Positions 57,570-64,000 of a stretch of 64,000 nt of DNA are shown here, one piece after another. The DNA is from Mitsuaria sp. WAJ17. Lineage in GTDB: Bacteria; Pseudomonadota; Gammaproteobacteria; Burkholderiales; Burkholderiaceae_C. The notes beneath the pieces are model-generated. The model was not told the DNA's origin, made no database searches, and saw only the letters and a program-made list of their open reading frames with translations. Both the position numbers and the translations under genes were made by a program. How positions within the stretch are numbered: the stretch's first letter is position 1; each line of letters begins with the position of its first letter. The DNA lies in assembly GCF_014174515.1 (NCBI RefSeq), contig NZ_JACJUG010000021.1, positions 1 to 64,000 on the forward strand. The letters run 5' to 3'.

Positions 57570-57717
57570 CGGAACTCCTTGTCTATCAGATCGCTGAGTC
57601 AGTTCCGAAGGCCTCGGGAGAGGACGCTTCAGTGAGAAGGAAGGAGCTAGCAAGCAGCGCCCTCCCCCGGGCCGTCGAAAACTGGATGTCCATGGGATGA
57701 GCCTGATGGGTCAGGCT
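57570..57717. repeat. Two inverted repeats in the narG-narH gap
   Basis: CGGAACT (57570-57576) pairs with AGTTCCG (57601-57607), just upstream of narH. AGCCTGA (57700-57706) pairs with TCAGGCT (57711-57717) across a TGGG loop and includes the narG stop codon. Neither has a T-run. They may set the relative amount of narG and narH mRNA. Confidence 0.45.
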
Positions 57718-60700
57718 GCGTGGTGGCCCGACTCCTCGTCGAGCCAGTCCACCTTGGCCATCTTGCGCACCAGCACGAATTCATCGCGGTTGGTGCCGAT
57801 CGTTCCGTAGTAGTTGAAGCCGTAGCTCAGCTGGGCGTAGCCGCCGATCATGTGCGTCGGCTTGGTGACGATGCGGGTCACCGAGTTGTGGATGCCGCCG
57901 CGCGTGCCGGTGATCTCCGCCCCCGGTGTGTTGATGATCTTTTCCTGCGAGTGGTACATGAGCGTCATGCCCTTGTTCACGCGCTGGCTGACCACCGCCC
58001 GCGCCGCGATGGCGCCGTTGCTGTTGAAGAGCTCGATCCAGTCGTTGTCCTCGATGCCGGCTTCCCGGGCATCGTCTTCCGAGAGCCACACCACCGAGCC
58101 GCCGCGGTTGAGCGTCAGCATCATGAGGTTGTCGCTGTAGGTCGAGTGGATGCCCCACTTCTGGTGAGGCGTGATGAAGTTGAGCGCGATTTCCTTGTGG
58201 CCGTTGGGCTTCTTGCCCTCCACCTCATGCAGGGTCTTGAGGTCCACCGGCGGGCGATAGCTGCTGAAGCCCTCGCCGAAGGCCAGCATCCAGGGGTGGT
58301 CCTGGTAGAACTGCTGGCGGCCGGTCAGCGTACGCCATGGGATCAGTTCGTGCACGTTGGTGTAGCCGGCGTTGTAGGAGACCTTCTCGCTCTCCAGGCC
58401 CGACCAGGTTGGCGAGGAGATGATCTTGCGCGGCTGCGCCTGGATGTCGCGGAAGCGGATCTTCTCGTCCTCGCGGTGCAGGGCCAGGTGGGCGTGCTCG
58501 CGGCCGGTTTGCTTGGACAGCGCTTCCCAGGCCTTGACGGCGACGTGGCCGTTGGTCTCGGGCGCCAGCTGCAGCACCACCTCGGTAGCGTCGATGTCGC
58601 TCTCGATCTTGGGCATCCCCTTGGTGACGCCTTCATCGCGCACCAGGCCGTTGAGCTCACCCAACTGCTCGACCTCGGTCTTGGTGTCCCAGCCGATGCC
58701 CTTGCCGCCGTTGCCCGCCTTGTTCATCAAGGGGCCCAGGGCGGTGAAGCGTTTGTAGAGGTTGGGGTAGTCGCGCTCGATGACGGCGATCTGCGGCGCT
58801 GTCTTGCCGGGGATCAGATCGATCTCGCCCTTCTTCCATTCCTTCACGTCGAAGGGCTGAGCCAGCTCGGCGGGGCTGTCGTGCATCAGCGGCGTCAGCA
58901 CCACCTCCTTCTCGACCCCCAGGTGGCCGACGCAGAGTTCGGACACGCTCTTGGCGAAACCCTTGTAGATCTCCCAGTCGCTGCGGGCCTGCCAGGCCGG
59001 ATCCACCGCGGTGGACAGCGGGTGGATGAAGGGGTGCATGTCGCTGGTGTTGAGGTCGTTCTTCTCGTACCAGGTGGCGGTGGGCAGCACGATGTCCGAG
59101 TACAGGCAGGTCGTGCTCATGCGGAAGTCCAGCGTGACCAGCAGGTCCAGCTTGCCTTCGGGCGCCTTGTCGTGCCAGACCACTTCCTCGGGCTTGGCGT
59201 CGTCGCGGCCCAGGTCCTTGCCCTGCACGCCGTTGGTGGTGCCCAGCAGGTGCTTGAGGAAGTACTCATGGCCCTTGCCCGAGGAGCCCAGGATGTTGGA
59301 GCGCCACACGAACATATTGCGCGGCCAGTTGTCCGGATGGTCCGGGTCCTCGCAGCTCATGCGCAGGCTGCCATCCTTCAGTGCCTTGACGGCGTAGTCC
59401 TTGGCGTCCAGGCCCTGAGCCTGCGCCGTCTTGACCACCTCGATCGGGTTGGTCTGCAGCTGCGGCGCGCTGGGCAGCCAGCCCATGCGCTCGGCGCGCA
59501 CGTTGTAGTCAATCAGGCTGCCGCCAAACTTGGACTTGTCGGCCAGGGGCGAGAGCACCTCCTGCACGTCCAGCTTCTCATAGCGCCACTGGTCGGTGTG
59601 GGCGTAGAAGAAGCTGGTGGAGTTCATCTGGCGCGGCGGGCGGATCCAGTCCAGTGCGAAGGCCAGGGCCGTCCAGCCGGTCTGCGGGCGCAGCTTCTCC
59701 TGGCCCACGTAATGCGCCCAGCCACCGCCGCTCTGGCCGATGCAGCCGCACATCATCAGCATGTTGATGATGCCGCGGTAGTTCATGTCGCAGTGGTACC
59801 AGTGGTTCATCGCGGCGCCGATGATGACCATGGAGCGGCCGCGGGTCTTGTCGGCGTTGTCGGCGAACTCGCGGGCCACCGTGGTGATCTGCTCGCGCTT
59901 CACGCCGGTGATGTGCTCAGCCCAGGCCGGGGTGTAGGGCTTGTTGTCGTCGTAGCTCTTGGGACAGTCGTCACCCAGGCCGCGGTCCACGCCGTACTGC
60001 GCCACCTGCAGGTCGAAGACGGTGGCCACCAGCACCTCGCCGGCGTCCTCGTGCTTGCCCAGCTTCAGGCGCTGCACCGGCACCTTGCGGGCCAGCACGT
60101 CCTGTTGTTTGTTGGCGGTGAACTGCGGAGACTCGATGCCGCCGAAGTAGGGGAAGCCAACGTCCGCGATCTCATGCTGGGGCTCCTTGGCCTCCAGCAG
60201 CGACAGACGAAGGGTGACATCGCTGTTGCCGCGGGCTTCCTTGTTCTCCAGGTTCCACTTGCCCAGGTCATCGCGCTCGCTGGCGCCCCAGCGGAAACCG
60301 ATGGAGCCGTTGGGAACCACCACCTTGCCGTCCTGGTCGAAGGCCAGGGTCTTCCAGTCCGGGTTGTTGTCCTGGCCCAGCTTGCCGCCGAAGTCGCTGG
60401 CACGCAGGTAGCGGTCCGGCACCAGCAGGGTGCGGCCGTCGGGCGTGGTGGTCTTCTTCAGCTGGACCAGCAGGGGCAGGTCGGTGTAGCGGCGCGCGTA
60501 GTCATCGAAATAGGCGCTGCGCTTGTCGAAATAGAACTCCTTGAAGATCACATGGCCCATGGCCATGGCGATCGCGGCATCGGTGCCCTGCTTGGGGTGC
60601 ATCCAGATGTCGCAGAGCTTGGAGATCTCGGCGTAGTCCGGCGTGATGGCGACGGTCTTCGTGCCCTTGTAGCGGACCTCGGTGAAGAAGTGCGCGTCCG

Positions 60701-61487
60701 GCGTGCGGGTTTGGGGCACGTTGGAGCCCCAGGCGATGATGTAGTTGCTGTTGTACCAGTCGGCACTTTCGGGCACGTCGGTCTGCTCGCCCCAGATCTG
60801 CGGGCTGGAGGGTGGCAGGTCGCAGTACCAGTCATAGAAGCTCATGCAGACGCCGCCCAACAGGCTCAGGTAGCGGCTGCCGGCCGCGTAGCTGATCATG
60901 GACATGGCCGGGATGGGCGAGAAGCCGATCACGCGGTCCGGGCCGTGCTTCTTGACGGTGTAGATGTTGGCGCTGGCGATGATCTCGTTGACCTCGTCCC
61001 AGCTGGAGCGCACGAAGCCACCCAGGCCACGCTCCTTCTGCCATTCACGGCGGGCTTCCTGGTTCTCGACGATATTGGTCCAGGCGTCCACCGGGCTCTT
61101 GGCCACGGCGCGCGCGGCACGCCAGTGCTTGAGCAGGGCACCGCGCACCATGGGGTACTTCACGCGGTTGGCGCTGTAGAGGTACCAACTGTAGGAAGCG
61201 CCACGGGCGCAGCCGCGGGGCTCGTGGTTGGGCAGGTCGGCGCGAGTGCGCGGGTAGTCGGTCTGCTGGGTTTCCCAGGTGACGATGCCGCCCTTCACGT
61301 AGATCTTCCACGAGCAGGAGCCCGTGCAGTTCGTGCCGTGGGTGGAGCGCACGATCTTGTCGTGGGCCCAGCGGTTGCGATAGGCGTCTTCCCAGGTGCG
61401 GTCCTCGCCGGTCACGCGGCCATGGCCGTCGGCGAAGTCTTCCTTGGGCTGGGCGAAGTAGCTCAGTCGGTCGAGAAAGTGGCTCAT
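57711..61487 (-). CDS. narG: Respiratory nitrate reductase alpha subunit
   Basis: The 1258-residue catalytic subunit binds the bis-MGD molybdenum cofactor and reduces nitrate to nitrite on the cytoplasmic side. The FS0 cluster ligands are at the same positions as in E. coli: His50, Cys54 and Cys58 in STHGTNCTGSCSWK, and Cys93 in EPRGCARGASYS. The length is the usual 1240-1260. No Tat signal of the periplasmic Nap type is present. narH follows 143 bp downstream. Confidence 0.98.
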   Translation of the reverse strand: MSHFLDRLSYFAQPKEDFADGHGRVTGEDRTWEDAYRNRWAHDKIVRSTHGTNCTGSCSWKIYVKGGIVTWETQQTDYPRTRADLPNHEPRGCARGASYSWYLYSANRVKYPMVRGALLKHWRAARAVAKSPVDAWTNIVENQEARREWQKERGLGGFVRSSWDEVNEIIASANIYTVKKHGPDRVIGFSPIPAMSMISYAAGSRYLSLLGGVCMSFYDWYCDLPPSSPQIWGEQTDVPESADWYNSNYIIAWGSNVPQTRTPDAHFFTEVRYKGTKTVAITPDYAEISKLCDIWMHPKQGTDAAIAMAMGHVIFKEFYFDKRSAYFDDYARRYTDLPLLVQLKKTTTPDGRTLLVPDRYLRASDFGGKLGQDNNPDWKTLAFDQDGKVVVPNGSIGFRWGASERDDLGKWNLENKEARGNSDVTLRLSLLEAKEPQHEIADVGFPYFGGIESPQFTANKQQDVLARKVPVQRLKLGKHEDAGEVLVATVFDLQVAQYGVDRGLGDDCPKSYDDNKPYTPAWAEHITGVKREQITTVAREFADNADKTRGRSMVIIGAAMNHWYHCDMNYRGIINMLMMCGCIGQSGGGWAHYVGQEKLRPQTGWTALAFALDWIRPPRQMNSTSFFYAHTDQWRYEKLDVQEVLSPLADKSKFGGSLIDYNVRAERMGWLPSAPQLQTNPIEVVKTAQAQGLDAKDYAVKALKDGSLRMSCEDPDHPDNWPRNMFVWRSNILGSSGKGHEYFLKHLLGTTNGVQGKDLGRDDAKPEEVVWHDKAPEGKLDLLVTLDFRMSTTCLYSDIVLPTATWYEKNDLNTSDMHPFIHPLSTAVDPAWQARSDWEIYKGFAKSVSELCVGHLGVEKEVVLTPLMHDSPAELAQPFDVKEWKKGEIDLIPGKTAPQIAVIERDYPNLYKRFTALGPLMNKAGNGGKGIGWDTKTEVEQLGELNGLVRDEGVTKGMPKIESDIDATEVVLQLAPETNGHVAVKAWEALSKQTGREHAHLALHREDEKIRFRDIQAQPRKIISSPTWSGLESEKVSYNAGYTNVHELIPWRTLTGRQQFYQDHPWMLAFGEGFSSYRPPVDLKTLHEVEGKKPNGHKEIALNFITPHQKWGIHSTYSDNLMMLTLNRGGSVVWLSEDDAREAGIEDNDWIELFNSNGAIAARAVVSQRVNKGMTLMYHSQEKIINTPGAEITGTRGGIHNSVTRIVTKPTHMIGGYAQLSYGFNYYGTIGTNRDEFVLVRKMAKVDWLDEESGHHAA

Positions 61488-61512
61488 ATGCTGATCCTGT
61501 GTCTTGGGATGC

Positions 61513-61540
61513 GGTCGGCCTTCCTGCGAAGGGGCCGACC
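61513..61540. repeat. Stem-loop between narK2 and narG
   Basis: GGTCGGCC (61513-61520) and GGCCGACC (61533-61540) form a perfect 8-bp stem, extendable by TTC/GAA with a GG bulge. It lies in the 79-bp gap in front of narG and has no T-run on the transcribed side, so it is probably a transcript-processing or stability hairpin. Confidence 0.5.
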
Positions 61541-61566
61541 GGCGAATGCGTGTGAGGGCCGGGGCC

Positions 61567-63222
61567 TCAAGGGTTCTTCACGTAGGCCTTGGCGCGCAGG
61601 TAGAACCACCAGTTCAGCACCAGGCACACGGCGTAGAAGACGGAGAAGCCGTAGAAGGCGTATTGCGGCGTGCCGGCCTTGATCTGCTGGCCGATCAGCA
61701 CGGGGGCGATGAAGGCGCCATAAGCCGCGACGGCCGAGGTCCAGCCCAGCACGGGGCCGGCCTGCTGGCGGTCGAAGATGAAGCCCACGCTGCGGAAGGT
61801 CGAGCCATTGCCCACGCCGCTGGCGGCGAAGAGCAGCACGAACAGGCCCATGAACATGGGGAAGTACTGCTCAGGGGCCGAAGAGCCGTAGGCCTGCATC
61901 ATCACATAGCCCACGGCGGCCGAGGCCACGACCATGATGGCCGAAATGACCTGGGTGACGATGGAGCCGCCGACCTTGTCAGAGATCCAGCCGCCGATGG
62001 GGCGCACGGCGGCACCGACGAAGGGGCCGATCCAGGCATAGGTCAGTGCGGACGGGGCGTTGGGGTTCTTCAGCGTGTGCTGCATGACGCCGGCGGCATC
62101 AGGAGCGTGGATGAAGCCGAAGATCACGGTGATGGCCAAGGGCAAGGCCATCGAGAAGCCGATGAAGCTGCCGAAGGTCACGACGTACAGCGCCGTCATG
62201 CTCCAGGTGTGCTTGTTCTTGAAGATCTCGAACTGCTTGGCCACGTTCTCCTTCATGGTGCCGAAGGCGGCCAACTTCATCACCACCAGCGCGGCGATGA
62301 TGTCCAGCGGGATGGCGACCCACATGTTCAAGAGGCCCAGGCCCGTCGGTGCCGGCAGGTAGAGATACAGCATTCCGATCGAGGGAATGAAGGCCAGCGA
62401 GTACAGGTAGATGATCTTCAGGAAAGCGCTGATGGGCGAGCCACTGTTGGGCGTCACCGTCTTCAGGTTGTTCATGCCGAACCAGCACAGCACGGCCAGG
62501 GGCACCAGGGACAGCACCCAGGCGAAGCCGGCGTTCTGGATATAGGTGGGCGTGCCCGCCTTGATCTTGCCGAAGATCCAGCCGCTGTCCTTGATCAGGG
62601 CCTTGGCCTCGCCGCCGAAGGCGCCGAACAGCCCGATGGTCATCACCAGCGGGATCACGATCTGCATGGTCGTGACACCGAAGTTGCCCAGGCCGGCGTT
62701 CAGGCCCAGGGCCGTGCCCTGCAGGCGCTTGGGGAAGAAGGTGCTGATGTTGGACATCGACGAGGCGAAGTTCCCGCCGCCCACGCCAGACCACAGGGCC
62801 ATCAGCTGGAAGACCCACAGCGGCCACTCGGGGTGCTGCAGCGCGATGCCCGTGCCGATGGCCGGGGCCAGCAGCATGGCCGTGGTCAGGAAGATGGTGT
62901 TGCGGCCGCCGGCCATGCGGATCAAGAAGGAGGCCGGGATGCGCATGGTGGCGCCGGAGATGCCGGCGATGGCGGTCAGCGTGAAGAGCTCGGCCTGGCT
63001 GAAGGGGAAGCCCAGATTCAGCATCTGCACGGTGATGATGCCCCACATGCCCCAGACCGCGAAGCCGCACAGGAGCGCGGGAATCGAGATCCAGAGGTTG
63101 CGGTAGGCGATCTTGCTGCCGGTCTGTGCCCAGAACTGCTCGTCCTCGGGACGCCAGTCCTGGATGTCGCCCGCACCGCTGCTCGATGCAGCGGGCACGG
63201 CGGGATGGGTGGTGGTGTTCAT
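61567..63222 (-). CDS. narK2: Nitrate/nitrite transporter (NarK2 type)
   Basis: A 551-residue major facilitator protein with twelve predicted helices and the nitrate-signature segments GGGNFASSMSNIS and a second Gly-rich motif, FAASGVGNGSTFRSVGFIF. The long N-terminal cytoplasmic tail (about 40 residues) is typical. NarK2 proteins exchange nitrate for nitrite and need the electrogenic NarK1 partner in the same operon. It precedes narG and follows narK1 by 30 bp. Confidence 0.95.
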   Translation of the reverse strand: MNTTTHPAVPAASSSGAGDIQDWRPEDEQFWAQTGSKIAYRNLWISIPALLCGFAVWGMWGIITVQMLNLGFPFSQAELFTLTAIAGISGATMRIPASFLIRMAGGRNTIFLTTAMLLAPAIGTGIALQHPEWPLWVFQLMALWSGVGGGNFASSMSNISTFFPKRLQGTALGLNAGLGNFGVTTMQIVIPLVMTIGLFGAFGGEAKALIKDSGWIFGKIKAGTPTYIQNAGFAWVLSLVPLAVLCWFGMNNLKTVTPNSGSPISAFLKIIYLYSLAFIPSIGMLYLYLPAPTGLGLLNMWVAIPLDIIAALVVMKLAAFGTMKENVAKQFEIFKNKHTWSMTALYVVTFGSFIGFSMALPLAITVIFGFIHAPDAAGVMQHTLKNPNAPSALTYAWIGPFVGAAVRPIGGWISDKVGGSIVTQVISAIMVVASAAVGYVMMQAYGSSAPEQYFPMFMGLFVLLFAASGVGNGSTFRSVGFIFDRQQAGPVLGWTSAVAAYGAFIAPVLIGQQIKAGTPQYAFYGFSVFYAVCLVLNWWFYLRAKAYVKNP

Positions 63223-63252
63223 GACTACTCCTGCGAACTCGGTCCCCGCGGC

Positions 63253-64000
63253 TCAGCGCGCGAAGGATTGAGAGATGGGGGAGACCGGGGCGTTCTTGCC
63301 CATCACTTCGGTCTTGCGGACTTCGGTCCAGTACATCCAGATCAGCGAGACCCAGACCACGCCGTACATCAGCATGAAGCAGCTGGAGCGCACGCCGGTG
63401 AAGTCCATCAGGGCACCGAACATGATGGGCAGGATGAAGCCGCCCAGGCCGCCGGCCAGACCGACGATGCCGCTGATGGTGCCGATGTTGGCGCCATAGT
63501 CATCGCTGATGTACTTGAAGACGCTGGCCTTACCGAAGGCCCAGGCCACGCCCAGGATGGCCATCAGGCCGGTGAAGCCGTAGACGTTCAGGCCGATGTG
63601 GAAGGTGCGTGCGCCGTTGACGGTCTGCACGGTGAAGTCGGTCTGCGGATAGGACAACAGGAACAGGCAGATCCAGCTCACCCACATCACCCACCAGGTG
63701 ACGCCATGGGCGCCGTACTTGTCGCTGAGCCAGCCGCCGATGGCGCGCAGCACGCCGCCAGGCAGAGAGAAGCAGGCAGCCAGCAGGGCGGCCACGCGGA
63801 TGTCCAGGCCGTACTCGCCGACGTAGTACTGCACCATCCACAGACTCAGGGCCACATAGCCGCCGAAGACGATGGAGTAGTACTGGCAGTACTTCAGCAC
63901 CTTGGGGTCCTTCAGCGCCTTGAGCTGCGAGACGAAGCTGGCCTTGCTGGCCACCGTGTGCGATTCATCGTGATAGCTGAAGAACCAGAACAGGATGGCC
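63253..64000 (-). CDS. narK1: Nitrate transporter (NarK1 type), N-terminus beyond window
   Basis: The frame is open from the stop at 63253-63255 to the window edge, giving the C-terminal 248 residues. At the edge the sequence reads AILFWFFSYHDESHTVASKAS, so the GTG seen at 63952-63954 is internal, not a start. The visible half carries six membrane helices and the nitrate signature GTISGIVGLAGGLGGFILP. NarK1 proteins act as nitrate/proton symporters. It is the first visible gene of the nar operon; regulators such as narX and narL would lie further right, outside the window. Confidence 0.93.
   Translation of the reverse strand, partial: AILFWFFSYHDESHTVASKASFVSQLKALKDPKVLKYCQYYSIVFGGYVALSLWMVQYYVGEYGLDIRVAALLAACFSLPGGVLRAIGGWLSDKYGAHGVTWWVMWVSWICLFLLSYPQTDFTVQTVNGARTFHIGLNVYGFTGLMAILGVAWAFGKASVFKYISDDYGANIGTISGIVGLAGGLGGFILPIMFGALMDFTGVRSSCFMLMYGVVWVSLIWMYWTEVRKTEVMGKNAPVSPISQSFAR

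Noticed and set aside
57720-61682. 1320-residue plus-strand open frame
   Set aside because: It is antisense to narG across its whole length and has shadow-like composition.
63253-63954. narK1 as a complete 233-residue gene starting at the GTG at 63954
   Set aside because: The frame continues to the window edge with typical NarK1 sequence (FWFFSYHDESHT), so the GTG is internal.

Overview
The window is about 64 kb of GC-rich bacterial chromosome that looks like a betaproteobacterium of the order Burkholderiales, probably from the Rubrivivax/Leptothrix/Roseateles-like part of the group. This rests on the Ala/Lys-rich histone H1-like protein, the ribF-ileS-lspA cluster, a YajQ/MurB divergent pair, PEP-CTERM/PrsT genes, DUF3617 and DUF2189 proteins, and a narK1K2GHJI cluster of betaproteobacterial layout. 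I saw no rRNA, tRNA, insertion sequence, prophage or CRISPR array. Coding density is high (54 protein genes) and most of the window is ordinary core or accessory chromosome.

Layout. 1-9.9 kb: histone H1-like protein (cut by the window start), fused PabB/PabC, oligoribonuclease, an M48 protease - pterin dehydratase - RsgA run with overlapping stops and starts, an SDR with a small membrane protein, a small secreted protein, a 6-phosphofructokinase, a single-domain response regulator and a coiled-coil periplasmic protein. 10-20.4 kb: YaeQ, an S9 oligopeptidase, a small GNAT protein, an acyl-CoA ligase, argG tightly followed by a molybdopterin-oxidoreductase-fold protein and a hybrid sensor kinase, then MurB. 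20.4-25 kb: YajQ and a PEP-CTERM surface module consisting of the TPR lipoprotein PrsT and a PEP-CTERM protein with its own predicted sigma-54 promoter and terminator. 25-33 kb: isoaspartyl peptidase, a pimeloyl-CoA-dehydrogenase-like pair, DUF3617, a P1 peptidase, RsuA-type pseudouridine synthase and a hybrid kinase. 33-40 kb: ribF, ileS, an S41 protease, lspA and a DUF2189 protein. 40-52.4 kb: a soluble PAS kinase, quinone oxidoreductase, two DMT transporters, a CsgG-like protein, an SDR, a flavin oxidoreductase, a membrane kinase, a DsbC-like protein and an unknown secreted protein. 52.7-64 kb: the nitrate respiration operon on the minus strand, narK1 (cut by the window end), narK2, narG, narH, narJ, narI, a PpiC-type isomerase and a beta-carbonic anhydrase.

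How it works together. The nar operon gives anaerobic nitrate respiration: NarK1/NarK2 move nitrate and nitrite, NarGHI reduces nitrate with quinol electrons, NarJ inserts the molybdenum cofactor, and the isomerase presumably helps maturation. Two FNR-type boxes elsewhere in the window (before the DUF2189 gene and before the flavin oxidoreductase gene) suggest other oxygen-responsive genes nearby. The most interesting module is at 21-25 kb. A PEP-CTERM protein has a single cysteine and a glutamine set in the two sequence motifs that define internal-thioester adhesin domains, and it lies behind a near-consensus -24/-12 promoter and next to PrsT. A second candidate for new biology is a shared 18-bp palindrome (TTGTC-N8-GACAA) found upstream of an acyl-CoA ligase and a quinone oxidoreductase, with a weaker copy upstream of the acyl-CoA dehydrogenase pair.
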